NCBI RefSeq assembly: GCF_010015445.1
Contig: NC_053126.1
Span: forward strand, 5,358,249 to 5,422,248
Direction: 5' to 3'
DNA length: 64,000 nucleotides
Source of the DNA: Perca fluviatilis
Lineage: Eukaryota > Chordata > Actinopteri > Perciformes > Percidae
How positions within the stretch are numbered: the first letter of the stretch is position 1; each line of letters opens with the position of its first letter. The position numbers were made by a program, and so were the translations under genes. Under the pieces are notes generated by a model. The model made no database searches. It worked only from the letters and a program-made list of their open reading frames with translations, and was not told the origin of the DNA. Of this stretch, positions 43,426 through 56,009 are shown one piece after another.

Positions 43426-46400
43426 TTACAGCGGACCGTACTTAGCCTCGTAACGGGTCAGGATGTTCTTGCAGCGACCGCAGTCCTTCCGCAGCTCGGC
43501 CACTTGCTGCCGCAGCGCCGCGTTTTCCCGCTCCAGGAAGGAGGCGCGCACCGTGATCTGGTTCTCCTTCAGCCGCCGGGCGTCCCGCGAACGCTTCGCT
43601 GCCACGTTGTTCTTCTTTCTCCTGGACCAGTATTTGTCATCCTGAGGGAATGACAGTGAAGGTGAATGAAGAAAAAAAAAAAAGATAGAACAGGAGAGGT
43701 AGAGTTGACCATAACCTAACCAACATTAACGAGGGATTGAAAACAAACGAACATCTGTATTGTGAACACATCCACCCCCATCTTTGATCTCTAATCCACC
43801 ACTGTGTTCACAACACCAAGAGTCCAACTGGAATCACACTTAGTCATCCTTTTTTGTAGTAAACGTAATGTTTACTTCTTTATTGTTAACGGTTTTTCAT
43901 TATTAAACAGCCCCTCCAGAAAAACGCGATTATGCGATCGCATAATTCAATGCATAAATCAGCCGAAGTCCGCATATTTATGCGGGGGTCTCATTTTTTC
44001 AAATACGCCGCACTTTCGCCGCATAAATTGCCGATTTCCACGCAAAATATGCGGGGCTTGCACGATTTCATAATCCCTGCATTTTCGTTGCAAAAAAAGT
44101 CACAGATAGAAAGCAGAAAGTTGAAAAATGTTGCGTTTACTTCACACAAGAGCAGCCATTTTCCCCTGTTGCCATGGGAACGTTATGAAGTGACATAATT
44201 ACGCGACGTGAACATAATCAAAAAGCAGGGTGTTGGGGGGTAATCACTTTTTTTGTCTTTTTCATCAAACGGCAGTTTTTGCAAGTTCCCGCAATTTCAT
44301 TGCATAAAATTGCATAAATATCATATAGCATATTCCATCGCATTTTTTTTAAGAAAACTCCGCATTTTTCTGGAAGGACATTGAAGGACAATTACAAATT
44401 GTACGGCCACTATGTCATTTATATATCTTTATGACCAGAAGCCATCAGTGACCCCGACTACAAGAATTCGGAGTAACTCTCCCAGTCGTCATTTGTTGAC
44501 AGTTTGCCGTTTTTGGAACAGACAAATGTGTTTGTACCCAGAAGACACTGCACACGCGTGTTTAAATTGGCCTACCTTCTGTTCATCAGGAACAAAGACT
44601 TTCTTGGCCTTCTTGATCATAGGCTGCGGCTTCAGCTCCTCGTCAGAGAACTTGTGTTTGCGCGGGTTGAACAGCTCTCCCCCCGGCACGCTGGACAGGA
44701 CCAGGTCCGTGGGGTCCGGCTGGAAGTTAACGTCCACCTCGATGGCTTCTGGGTCGATGGGGGAGGGAGTGCGACGTTCTACAGGGATACAATCTACGGG
44801 TGTGGAGAGACAAAGTAAGCTTGGATACAAGAGGCCACTCCAATAAATCAAAACTACCTACATTTATTTTCGGGTATAGGAATGCGTGTGATAAACCAAA
44901 CTGCCTGCTGCCTAAATGTTCTCTTCATACATTAGCACACAGGAGATTAAGTGACAGTAGGATGTATGGCACACATGTTTAGACTGCTTTGTGCTTACTT
45001 AATTTATGGTTTGAGCACTAATACTGTTACAGTTTATGGGACCTGTCAAGTAAATAACCATTTTTCTGGTTACTGTTAATGTCAAAGTAAGCAGCTTGAA
45101 AACATGACTTTGATAACGATGAAAGACATGTTTCCTTATTTATCAAATAATCCAAACAATAATAGATATTGCTTATGAAAAGAATCCTTATTTGCAGCCC
45201 TATATACAGTTACAGATATTAGAATATATACGGAACATTGTAAGGGACAGGAAGAGTTGACTTTTGTAAAGTTGACACTTTACATAGATTTTTGGTTGTA
45301 GCTGAGTCAACAGGTCATGTGATTTTTTTTCTTCTCAACAAAGCTGATTTGTTGCAAGGTTCAGATCACAGTGATGTTTAGTGGGGACCGTCATGCAGGC
45401 CATGTTCCAAACATACGGAAATATAGCGTGGGTTTAAATGTCAGGATTATGTCGTTCTGCCAAGTAGCGTCTTTGTCTTCAATGCTAGTTAACCCTTGTG
45501 TCGCTCTCCCATCCACCATGCACTTTTTATGGTCTGTTTTGCCTGTTTACAAAGCATAAAGTAAAAAATTATCACCCAGTTCCGCGTACATCTTCAGCCA
45601 ACTTTATTCCAACCTATTACCACTAGTTTTTACACTTATTTTCGGAATTCATGGTCATTATACCTCATTTATATGAAATTATACCTATTTTCTGAGTTTA
45701 AACCCCTCAGATATTATGAATTATTTTGACTAATAGTTAAGATCTGAGGGAATGTGTGTTGCTGGATAATCACACCCTTGTTTCATGCATGGAACCATCC
45801 ATGTTATTTTTGGGCAATTTGCTTGAATTAAACCCAAATTTGTTATATAGAAACTTTTGAAAAAGAGGGTCAAATTTGACCGGAGGACAACATGAGGGTT
45901 AATGTTGCCCTAGTGTCTACAAGGCTAGAGCAGCTAAAAGTACACAGTACAGCTACACCTAGACAAAGACCCTTACACCGACAGCTGAAACAAATGGCAT
46001 ACTTCAGGGTCAAGTATTCAGCTTCTAGATAGCCTACAGAATTTAAGAATCTCAGCCAGCAGGAACTGTTTTTCTAAAACTATTGAGTCCAATAGTAACG
46101 GGGGATTTAAAGGTCCCATGACATGGTGCTCTTTGGATGCTTTTTTATAACCCTTTTTGGCCCCTTAAACTTTTTCTCTTTTTTCTTTTTTTAAAATTTT
46201 TTGCCCCCCCCCATACTGTATCTGAAATCTCTCTTTATATAGACTTTAGTGGTCCACTAATACTGTATCTGAAGTCTCTTTTATATAGACCTTAGTGGTC
46301 CCCTAATACTGTATCTGAAGTCTATTTTATATAGACTTTAGTGGTCCCCTAATACTGTATCTGAAGTCTCTTTTATATAGACCTTAGTGGTCCACTAATA

Positions 46401-49118
46401 CTGTATCTGAAGTCTGTTTTATATAGACCTTAGTGGTCCACTAATACTGTATCTGAAGTCTCTTTTATATAGACCTTAGTGGTCCCCTAATACTGTATCT
46501 GAAGTCTCTTTTATATATACCTTAGTGGTCCCCTAAAACTGTATCTGAAGTCTATTTTATATAGACTTTAGTGGTTCCATAATACTGTATCTGAAGTCTC
46601 TTTTATATAGACCTTAGTGGTCCACTAATACTGTATCTGAAGTCTCTTTTATATAGACCTTAGTGGTCCCCTAATACTGTATCTGAAGTCTCTTTTATAT
46701 AGACCTTAGTGGTCCCCTAATACTGTATCTGAAGTCTCTTTTATATAGACCTTAGTGGTCCCCTAATACTGTATCTGAAGTCTCTTTCCCAAAATTCAGC
46801 CTTGGTGCAGAATTACAGCCACTAGAGCCAGTCCTACAATGAGCTTTCCTTAGGATGTGCCATTTCTGTGTCTGAAGCTATTGAGGAGGAGAGAGGGGGG
46901 GCAAGGTGGAGGGTGGGGGTGTGGCCTTGACCAACTGTCACTTTTCTCGTTTGAAAGCCATGATGTCTCTCTCTCTCTCATGGGTGGGCCAAATTCTCTG
47001 GGCGGGCAAAGCAGAGAAAGGGGAGGTAACCTTGCTCCTTATGACCTCATAAGGAGAAGATTCCTGATTGGCCCATCTGAGCTTTAATTTTCTCAAAGGC
47101 AGAGCAGGATACCCAGGGCTCGGTTTACACCTATCACCATTTCTAGCCACTGGGGGACCATATGCAGGCTGGGGGAACGCATATTAATGTTAAAAACCTC
47201 ATAAAGTGAAATTTTCATGCCATGGGACCTTCAAAAAAAAAAAAGGAACATTCAAGAAGAATTTAAAAAAAACATTTTAGTAAAAGTATGAGTACTCTGA
47301 AATATGATAAATATATAGCCAGGAACTGTATATCCCAAAACTTTTTCTCACCTGTTTTTTCCTCTTTCACTTCCACTTCTGCTCTTGCCTCCTCAGACAA
47401 AGATTCCTCTTCTTGTCCTTCCTCTTCCTCTTCCTCTTCTTCTAGCTTGGCTGGTTGTAACGTAGTGACTGTCACCGCTTCCTCTGAATCGGAGGTGACC
47501 GTAGAGGTGGCGGGGACGGAGGGGGCTGAAGCCGAGGTGGGGGCAGGGGCAGGGGCAGGGGCTGCAGCAGAAGTAGTAGCAGTAGTAGCGGTAGGAGTAA
47601 CCTTAGGGACGTATTTGCCTTTGAGTCCCACCGAGGCCAGAGTCTTCTGCAGCTCCTCCTCCTCCAGGCTCGCAGGGATCCCGTTCTCCAGGAGGAACTC
47701 ATCCAGGTCCATGTACTCCAAGTGGAAGGTCTCCCCGTCATAGGGAATGGTCTTCTCCCAAATGGCTGGGGTCAAGGAGGCCGATACCCCTACACCACCA
47801 CCGGCGCTGATGCCTCCTCTAGAGCCTCCACCAGCACTGGCTGCTCCAGCCCCGCCTCCCTCCACATCCTCAGATGAGCACAGCTTCTCTTTCTCTATTT
47901 CTGCATTAAAGGAAAGATGAGGGAACAGTGGTTAAATAAATGGCTGCCTGTCCCTGTGTACTAGAGGTGTGAATCTCCACTGATCTCCCGATTCGATTAC
48001 GATTATCATGTCAGCGATTCAATTCGATTCGATATTTCGATGCATCAAATACATTTTTACTATTAAAGCCATACAGGATATTTAATTCATAGCTTTTCAA
48101 GCTTCAAAGACAAAACATTCTGCAGTGCTCCAATACTGAATAAATTGGATACATAAAACTATACAGCACTGAGCACATGGCACTTCTTGAATGTGCAAAA
48201 CATAACAGAATATGTAAAGAGACTACTTTACATTAAATTGTAAACAGAAATAATCAATTATGGCCCGGACGATTATCGATGCAGCATCATCCGTGTCCAC
48301 GATTTGATGCATTGATTATTTGATTAATTTCAATACCTCCTTCTTTAGAGAGTGACAGGTGTACACACAGGAAAAGCTAATTGGGAGTGTGTGGTGGTGT
48401 TGTGACATCTGACAAAAAAAAAAAAAGGTTTAAAACCAAAGAGCCCGTCAGTGAGGTTGAAAGTAAGAAAGTAGATGCCTAGATGGACTAAAATGCAGAA
48501 GGAAACCAGAAAGTAGACGAGTAGCCTAAAGGCAAAAAAAAAGAAAAACAGGAAAGAGCCCTAGCTGCTTGTTCCACACATGCAACACCAACCACCAAAC
48601 ACCACCACACAAACTAGGGACCAAATAACACTAAACCGATGTGTGTAATGAAAAGTCAAGTAGTGTCTTTGTCTTCAAGTGTCCTCCCAGTGGGTGTGCG
48701 GTGCTTTGAGAGCAGCAGAGAGGAGTTGGAACTTTTTGTTCTTTTCTTGCAGCCTCGGATCAATCTGGCTCGGTGCAACATAAAGCGTGACCGTCCTAAC
48801 CCGGCCTTAATTAACAGCCATAATTTCATCCAAATACAATTAACGACGCTTGGCGCATATTTGAGGATTGTGCACATGTAGTTGAGTATGTAAGCGTCAA
48901 AACAGTCAACAAACTCGCCGTTAATTAATAAGGGAGAAACCAAAAAGGAGCGCTCGTTTTCGTGTTTTGATCTTACCGTCGTCGCCTTCCTCCAGGATGT
49001 TGGGAGGAGGGATGTCCATGATCTTCTTTAACACGAAAGGGTATGACTTCTGCGGATCCGCTTTAACGACGTTACCGCTGGGCTTGAGCGCCACTGTCAC
49101 CGCTGCTTTGCCAGACAT
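43426..49118 (-). CDS. tef: thyrotroph embryonic factor, PAR-bZIP transcription factor
   Basis: Nuclear activator of the DBP/TEF/HLF group that binds D-box sites (TTAYGTAA) and relays clock output. Exons: 49118-48977, 47900-47352, 44793-44576, 43641-43426; phases fit and give 374 aa. Exon 1 has [14 protein letters not shown], matching the family N-terminal leucine/lysine motif. Exon 2 holds [20 protein letters not shown] and [10 protein letters not shown], then an Ala/Pro repeat and a glutamate run (coded by CTT/CCT repeats on the plus strand). Exon 3 is the PAR domain ([29 protein letters not shown]). Exon 4 is the bZIP: basic region [20 protein letters not shown] at 310-329 and zipper to about 367, ending KYGPL. 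A second first exon lies at 55396-55501. Tandem AATAAA motifs at 41248-41253 and 41236-41241 (minus) suggest a 3' UTR of about 2.2 kb. Whether this is tefa or tefb cannot be said. Confidence 0.95.
43908..44382. mobile_element. hAT-like element
   Basis: Begins CAGCCCCTCCAGAAAAACGC and ends near the inverse, CATTTTTCTGGAAGGACATTG-like; rich in GCATAA words. A common teleost repeat. In the last tef intron. Confidence 0.65.
45489..45902. mobile_element. TTAA-flanked element (414 bp)
   Basis: Ends TTAACCCTTGTGT and ACATGAGGGTTAA, TTAA at both borders, related to 4194-4381. In the tef intron between exons 2 and 3. Confidence 0.75.
46107..47233. mobile_element. TTAA-type element with internal minisatellite
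   Basis: Begins TTAAAGGTCCCATGACATGG and ends with the inverse CCATGGGACCTTC (the last TTAA is degenerate). The body matches a repeat common in percomorphs. It fills most of the tef intron 2-3 and ends 119 bases from exon 2. Confidence 0.75.
46219..46781. repeat. 46-bp tandem minisatellite, about 12 units
   Basis: Thirteen occurrences of CTGTATCTGAA spaced 46 bases apart, each unit containing TATATAGACCTTAGTGGTCC. Units differ by one to four bases. It lies inside the TTAA-type element. Confidence 0.9.
47962..48338. mobile_element. hAT-like MITE
   Basis: Starts TAGAGGTGTGAATCTCCACT with the typical ATTCGATTCGAT words and ends in the inverse ATTAATTTCAATACCT. In tef intron 1. Confidence 0.55.
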
Positions 49119-49693
49119 TGTTCGCCGCTAAGCTTCGAGCAAACAGGGGGAGATGTTCCTAACGGTACCGGGAGCGGCGTTCTCCACCGGGGAATGAATG
49201 AAAGCTGCAGGCACAGACGCGAACGGTTTCTCCACCAGTGCTGCCTTCAGGCCTGTCTGTCAATATCAACGCTTTTAGGATGCAAAAACAACACTACACG
49301 AACGCCTAGGTCTCTGTGCCACTGCCGACCGAGTGCGCTTGTTGGATATTCATGAGTACGTTCCCCGCCCACTCGTGGAATACTAGAATCTGATTGGTCG
49401 ACAGTGCCGTCCATGTTAATGTGACTGCACAGAGTACACGGGGCGCTCTCCTTTGTTCCTGTAGTGGTTCTAGGACCGCATACTCCACGTAGAGATTCAA
49501 TTCTTTCTATAGAAAAGGATGTACGGAACGTAAGCTGCAAAAGGAACATACAGTCCCATGCAGCCAGCATATTAATACCGTTTAAGTGGGAAGTGTCACG
49601 GCTGTACTCGCGCATACAATTAACCTGCGTGGAAAGGATGCGAGGAGCATCCAGCTGAAGCATTGCACACTTTCATCATGACCACAGATTGAA

Positions 49694-49694
<1 letters not shown>

Positions 49695-49781
<87 letters not shown>
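49695..49781. repeat. (CA)n microsatellite, about 43 units
   Basis: Uninterrupted CA repeat 0.6 kb upstream of the main tef ATG. Confidence 0.95.
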
Positions 49782-49782
<1 letters not shown>

Positions 49783-49819
49783 AATGTGTAGCCTATGTGC
49801 GAAAATACTCGTGGCAAAA

Positions 49820-49897
49820 CACGTGCCCCCTCCCTCATCCTACTCACGTGAAAGTACAATCTGTCAAAAGGGCGTAGCTTTGGATATTTAGCACGTG
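49820..49897. promoter_or_regulatory. three CACGTG E-boxes upstream of tef exon 1
   Basis: Canonical E-boxes at 49820-49825, 49845-49850 and 49892-49897, 0.7-0.8 kb upstream of the main tef ATG. PAR-bZIP genes are known targets of CLOCK:BMAL1 acting on E-boxes, so these are candidate clock sites. A (CA)n tract (49695-49781) lies between them and the gene. Confidence 0.6.
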
Positions 49898-50752
49898 CGG
49901 GCTATTCTGAAAGGCGGTCACGCGCCCGTCGTTTGAACAGCTGGCACGCGACCCAAAGGTAACAGAGTTCACAAGACAACTCAGAATACCAACCTTACGA
50001 CGTGTCTTTCTAATAATATAATTTTTCGTTTTTATGTCCTGACAAAACGATAGTTTGGACCACATAACCATAGACTAGCTAAAGAATGTTTATAGCCCTC
50101 AAAACTATTATAAGTAACCCTCTAAAATGCGTTATCTGTAGCCTCGTCGTCACGTTTGAACCGGTCTGAACTCAATGCCATCCATTATTTCGCTGAACCG
50201 TAGGCTATGTTGTTAACGAAGTAAATTTTTATGCTAATGAAATTCGCATCATAATCTCACGTTTCCGTTATGCGCGCGACAGTCTCTCGTTCTCTTCATC
50301 AGGGTATGTGTAATTTCAGGAACACGATGTTCAAACCGCACAGCACACTCGTAATCACACCAAATCTGTGTTTTTCACCAATTCACCATAACCACACGGT
50401 CAACAAAATGCCCTGTGTGCTGTAACTGTCCCAGCGGAGAGGAAACTATCCTCGGGATTGAAGACAAGACTGCTGTACTGTTTTCTTATCTATTTATAAT
50501 GGTGCACTATAGGCAGAGAAACGACCAGTGTCTTTACAAAAAGCTATTTTAACTTGATTTGAATTGAAAATGTCGAGGAATGGGGAATATACATGCAAAC
50601 TGATTGAAGCCAGTTACATGCGGCTACCACCTAATAATGTGATGCCTGTTACATTTAAGGTCAGGAGTTTTGAAATAGCCTACTGAGTAATAAGTCTAGT
50701 CTAAATCCGTGAGTACCACACGAGAACATTTTTGACTTGCCACAAACCAAAC

Positions 50753-51086
50753 TAGAGCTGCAAAGATGAATCGATTAGTTGTCAGCTATTAAATTAATCG
50801 CCCTAAGTCGGTTTGAGTCATTTATGAAAATAATAAATAAAAATTCTCTTGATTCGAGCTTCTTAAATGTGATTTATTTTTTTCTTAGTGTCTTCACACC
50901 TCTGACAGTAAACTGAAGATCTTTGACTTTTGGACAAAACAAGACATTTGAAGAGGTCATCTCTTGGGCTTTTGGCAAACACTGATCGACATTTTTCACC
51001 ACTTTCTGACATTTAGACTAATCGATTAATTGATAAATTATCAACGGATGAATTGACTTTGAAAATAAACGTTAGCTGCTACCCTA
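50753..51086. mobile_element. hAT MITE with perfect 8-bp target duplication
   Basis: Ends TAGAGCTGCAAAGATGAATC and the inverse of TAGGGTAGCAGCTAACG. AACCAAAC occurs immediately on both sides (50745-50752, 51087-51094). Same family as 31479-31794. Confidence 0.85.
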
Positions 51087-51947
51087 AACCAAACTCGATA
51101 CAATTTTCAAAGTATTAAAAAAATATATATACATATTATAATAAAATAAAAATACATCTCTTTTTTTTAATCCATTTAACTTGTCAATTGTGTTTTTGGT
51201 AAATTGTATCTCCCTAACTCGTGGTTTAAAAGGTTGAAAACGCCACTGACAAGGTCAAAACCCAGCTTTGAGCTAGTCAACCGAGAGGCTGCTGCTACTT
51301 CATCCACGGTGCCTATCAACCGTCGAGCACGGTAGCAAATTGCTCTGCGAGTGCTGCACAGGAAACCGCATACTTAAATTTCTCTGAAACGTATCTATTT
51401 TAAACCATAGAGTGTACACTGCAATCCAGTTAAAATGTCACTTAGTTTGCATAACAAACTGTTTTGAGATGACTTTGTTTTGTCAATGTTCAAGCATAAA
51501 CCCAATAGAAAACACCAAACTTTACTTTATAGAATGACTATGTACACTAGTATGAAACTGGTACACATAGCTTGAGACTCCCTGTTTGTGAAAATGATGA
51601 ATATCGCGGGCAGTCTGGCTGCGTGTTGCACAATAACCCACCAACATTGATTCAATTATGTAGTAGGCCTAGCCTACCTCACCTGTACTTGTGTAAAAGT
51701 TTACAGTATACAGTTCCGTTACTTGCTAAATATCCTGCAGAGCTTGTTGAAAAAACAAGACAAGCCTTGGGTTCAAGTCTGCTGTGTGCAAAACATGCAA
51801 TCATCCGCTGGTTGAGAATTACACCGTAATTCTTACAATAAACACTTCTCAGTGCCCTCTGCTGTCAGTTTACATTAACGGAAACATTATATTTACTCTC
51901 ATAAAGTAGCTCAGAGATATGGGGTGGCCTTGTGGTCCCCCTTTTGT

Positions 51948-53029
51948 TTAAAAGGTCCAATGTGTGGGAAGTTCTCCCATCTAGCGTTGAGATCATATAT
52001 CGCAATCAACTCTCTCGCGCCACGCAGTTCAAAGTACGTATTACAGCTACGGTAGCCTTCACGCTTCAAAAAGCCGGTCTCTTGCTCTTTTCAATCTCCT
52101 TTTTCTTTTTCTGGGCGAAGAAGAAGAAGACTCCTGTTCCTGAAATTTGGATTTTGAATACGTGTGGTCCTCCATGTTTCCTTATTCAAACTTGCCGGGG
52201 CCGGGAAGCTATGATACCCGTTAGCAGCATTAGCAGCACCTGTGAGTTTATCATGTGAAACCACAGAATCAGCAGTACTTCAGATTGGAGCATTACATTA
52301 TAGAGCGCTATTCTACCACGCTGCAACGTTAGCAATCCATTGACTCCCATTCATTTTGACGTCACTTTGACAGCGAATAACTTTACATCTGAAGCGTTTA
52401 AAGACTCTATTTGTCCGTTGTTTATTTCTAAAGAAACACGACAATGTATAAAAGGCTCCATTACCTTGTACCTCACGTTATGGCTCCGTATCAGACGCTT
52501 TTATAAAAATAGGCTAACGATTGTGTCAGAACCATGCGATTTACTGTCGCATAGTAGAGGAATTACCGTATAGTACAGGAGAAGCTCGCAGGCAGTTTGG
52601 ACTTACATGAGCTGTTTAAGTTTAATTACTAATGTTAGCTAGCATGTTAGTTAGCAATAATTAGCCTGTGTCTATGTTATCTCCTTACATATACCTACTG
52701 CTCTCCGTCTCTGTAAGATTGGGAATGATTGAGATTTCTCTCGGCACAGCTACCAGAAGACTTCACACTTTCAGACAGGTTGCTCACGTCACATCTACGT
52801 CTTCAAGCTCAGTTGGAGGCTGCTCAGTAACGCTCAGCCAGCACCGGAAAAGAGACTTCTGATATCCTTCACTGGTCTCTGTGTAGAGCAACAGGATCTG
52901 TTGCAAATGTAACATTTTAAGCCAAAAGGAATACTTGGAATTGATGGTGGTGGTAAATATTCATGAAAAAGGACAAGTTTGTGACAACACAGATTTAGAT
53001 AATAAACAAGTGACACACTGGACCTTTAA
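51948..53029. mobile_element. TTAA-flanked element (1082 bp)
   Basis: Begins TTAAAAGGTCCAATGTGTGG and ends CACACTGGACCTTTAA, inverted ends with TTAA at both borders. No intact transposase; ORFs inside are short and unsupported. Confidence 0.75.
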
Positions 53030-55172
53030 ATATGTACAAAGTTTTCTTTGCGTTCTGCTGAATGAACGTTAAATTCAATCTATGGAAGCCAAACAAGAGT
53101 TTTAACAGAACGTTAATTTGTAATATTAAGAACGTATTATTTCAGTGTCCTCTCTAAAAGGAGGAGGGGCTTTGCTGTTTTACAATTTTTACCAACACAC
53201 ACCACAGTACGAGCATGTAGCGTGGCGAGATAACACAGTGTGCTCGACGCACGGCTCCGGGGCAAATGAGGATCTGAAGCTTCTCTCCTGAACTTCACGC
53301 CTTGTTGGGCGTTGTAAGACATATCACACGAAGAAAAAATTATCTGCAATGACCGTGAAGGGCAGACAGCGAGGTGTCATGTCATATTATTACCAGGTAC
53401 AACAAACACGACTGTCAATACAGAGATGCAATTTGTCATGCTCGAAACATGCTGGTTAATGGTATTCTGCTCTACGTTAATATTGTGCAATTTACTGCAA
53501 AAATTCTGCACATCTCGTTTCTGGCTTATTATGTCAGCACAAGTAGCAAATACGGCAGCAAATGGATCAGTGTTGGCAGCGCAAGTAAATGTCATTTTAT
53601 GAATAATGCTATTTATCTACATTGGATATATGTTTTCCAATGACACAAATGTGCACATTTCATACATGTACCAAAAACAAGAGGTCAGTTGTCTTCTTCG
53701 GTCTTCTACATGCTGAATCTCAATCCCAGCATTGTCTAGCGGGGGGTCAGGGCCCCACTGGCCCATCCGCCCAATCCCATCAACCCTGAACAAGCATCAG
53801 CCCTGCAGATTAAGGGCCCTTTAAGAGTTTATACAGCCATTTCCAAATACTTAATTTGCATACCAGCAGTTAATTAGCAAATTAGGTCAGCGAATGCAAA
53901 AATATTTTTATAATTTAATAATTAAATATGTTGGCAGCATAGTAAAAGGGCATTTTAGCAAAGTTATTTAAGGGTCACTTTTACTTGGATGTGGATCATT
54001 TACAGTAAACCGACCGTAATGTATTAACATTTTGACACTTGCAGTACCGGTCTGCGGAAAGAAGAAAAAAACACTCAAAGAAAGAAAGGGCTATTACTGT
54101 GGCCTAGTGGTCTATAACATGTGAACTGGTTTAAGTACAGCTGGGGGCCTTTGTTGCATATGATTCCAGTCAGTCTCACCTTATGATTCCCTTCTATCTC
54201 TACTGTCAACTATCGCATCAAAATGCCACAAAGAAATAAATAATCATCTAACGAAAGAAGCAAGTAAGCAAAAAGTACAATAGAAGAACCAAGTGCACAA
54301 AGAAACTAATGATGTGATGAAACCGTGAGTTAGGACTGTTTCAGTGCGGTTGCATCAGTTGCAGGCTGCTGTGTTGTTACTGCATGGAGAAACAGCACAC
54401 AGTGTGCTGACTTGAAGCGGCTCATACCTTTGATCACTTGTTCCACAGTTTGAGTGCAGCTGGCCACATTTCCATATAGGCCTAAACCTGCAACAGGGTG
54501 ACGATGATCACCTTTACTACAGTAATTAGTACAATGAGGAGTTCCTGAATTGCAGCAGGAGTGGGATCTTTTGCTTAATCTCAAAGATTTTCATTTAAAT
54601 TATTAAAATTGTCTGTAGTCCCTTTATCGCTGGAGAAGCTAACACAATTGAATGAGATTGAGCCTATGGCCAACTGATGAAAAGTGTTGTAATATTATAC
54701 GAACTGGGCGTCTGCGGCGAGCATAGAAATAAAAAATGCTGCATTACCTGTTTTCTTCATTGATGGAACTACACTCAGTTCTGAAAAATTGAAGCTTGTG
54801 TATCAACAGGACTCCAGACCATAGATATAGAATGAGATTCTAGTCTGGAGAGTAGCAATATCTCAATGTAAAAATATTAATCCTGCATTTTTAAATTCAC
54901 TTAAGAACTTTTAATAAAACTACTTAGAGCCTCAAAAGGTAAAAGTACTCATTAGTCAGCAGAATGGTCACTGATTGGATTACTGGTGATGTGGTTAGTG
55001 GTTGAGCTAAAGCTAATTTTAGCTACTTTGCAAAAATGTTTAGTCACATAAATGCAGTAGAGTAAATGGTACATTTCTCTTTGAAATGTGGTGGCATAGA
55101 AGTATAGTAGCATAAAATGACTCAATAATATTAGAGTACAAGTCCCTTCAAATTGCACCTACAATACTTTAG

Positions 55173-55330
55173 AGCAGTGTTTCCCAAAGTGGGGTCCGGG
55201 GACCCCCCAGGGGTCCTTGAGGTAGTTCCAAGGGGTCCCCAGCAAAAAGGTGAATCATTTTTTCACTAAAATTTTCATTATAATTCCATCCATGAGTAAT
55301 TACAAAAGGTATGCCTATTTTGTTCATGGG
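55173..55330. mobile_element. hAT-like 5' fragment
   Basis: GCAGTGTTTCCCAAAGTGGG followed by GGGGTCC words is the start of a common teleost element. It lies within 100 bases of the alternative tef exon donor. Confidence 0.5.
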
Positions 55331-55395
55331 TTTCATACACCTACTGTAATGTTATAAAAACATCTATAGGTAAATATCCTATCCCATGTTCTTAC

Positions 55396-55501
55396 CGGTG
55401 TCATCAAAGGGAGGGAAGGAGAAGGGATAGTCAGCCAACGACTTGAGGAGATCAGGAACGTCGCTCCCATCTCCAAAGAGGATTTGGTTAGCAGTTGACA
55501 T
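55396..55501 (-). CDS. tef: alternative first coding exon of tef
   Basis: An ATG at 55501 opens 35 codons (MSTANQILFGDG, then DVPDLLKSLADYPF, ending FDDT) plus one base, followed by a clean donor G|GTAAGA at 55395-55391. The end phase is the same as that of the main tef exon 1, so it splices in frame to exon 2 at 47900 to give EIEKEKL and a 362-aa protein. The DVPDLLKSL motif resembles the alternative N-terminus of mammalian TEF (VLKSLLEHSLPW), recalled from memory. It lies 6.3 kb upstream of the main first exon on the same strand. No other gene nearby could use it. Confidence 0.75.
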
Positions 55502-55806
55502 GATGACCAACCTGTGAAAGTATCTGATGTCTGAAAGAGAGTCCAACTGAATGAGAAACGCTCAGAATGTGAACCAGCAGCCGAGTCGGTCACTTTTAAC
55601 CAACTTTGCAGCAAGTCACATCACGAGGGCCGCCTGCATGTGTTCAAACCCAAAACAACTTGTATGGGAAGCCACGCCCCCTGCGACATGTTGATTTGAC
55701 GACAGCTGAGCACGCGCCTGTCAGTCACACCGCAGAGCCTATGAGAAAGCAGGGGCGGGCTCTGACAGGAGGACAACAACAACCCTATTCAGCCAGCACA
55801 TTTCTG

Positions 55807-55846
55807 CACGTGCAAGCAAGAGGAGGCTCCCGGCCAGGTCCACGTG
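55807..55846. promoter_or_regulatory. two CACGTG E-boxes upstream of alternative tef exon
   Basis: CACGTG at 55807-55812 and 55841-55846, starting 34 bases apart and about 0.3 kb upstream of the alternative tef ATG, in a GC-rich patch (55700-55860) unlike its AT-rich surroundings. This fits a second promoter. Confidence 0.5.
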
Positions 55847-56009
55847 AGCGCCCCACGCCATCTAGTGACCTATTAGAGTAGTGCACCAAAAAGGTGATGC
55901 TTTAAAGTACAATAAACATTGTATTTACTTGAAGCGTTTGAGGAACTATATTAGCAATACCACATTGTGAAAATCCTCCATACATTACAAGTAAAATAGT
56001 TCACAGGTT

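Larger units (their letters stand above)
49119..55395. other. tef upstream region / long intron of the alternative transcript
   Basis: No other coding exon found between the main and alternative first exons. Contains the E-box cluster, (CA)n, a hAT-like element (50753-51086) and a TTAA-type element (51948-53029). Confidence 0.5.

Noticed and set aside
46219..46781. Possible CRISPR-like array
   Set aside because: Units are contiguous with no spacers; this is a eukaryotic minisatellite.
47288..47743. 151-aa plus-strand Ser/Ala/Val-rich ORF
   Set aside because: Antisense shadow of tef exon 2, caused by its Glu and Ala/Pro repeats.
54330..54584. 84-aa minus-strand ORF between the two tef first exons
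   Set aside because: No recognisable domain, no splice or start support; likely chance.
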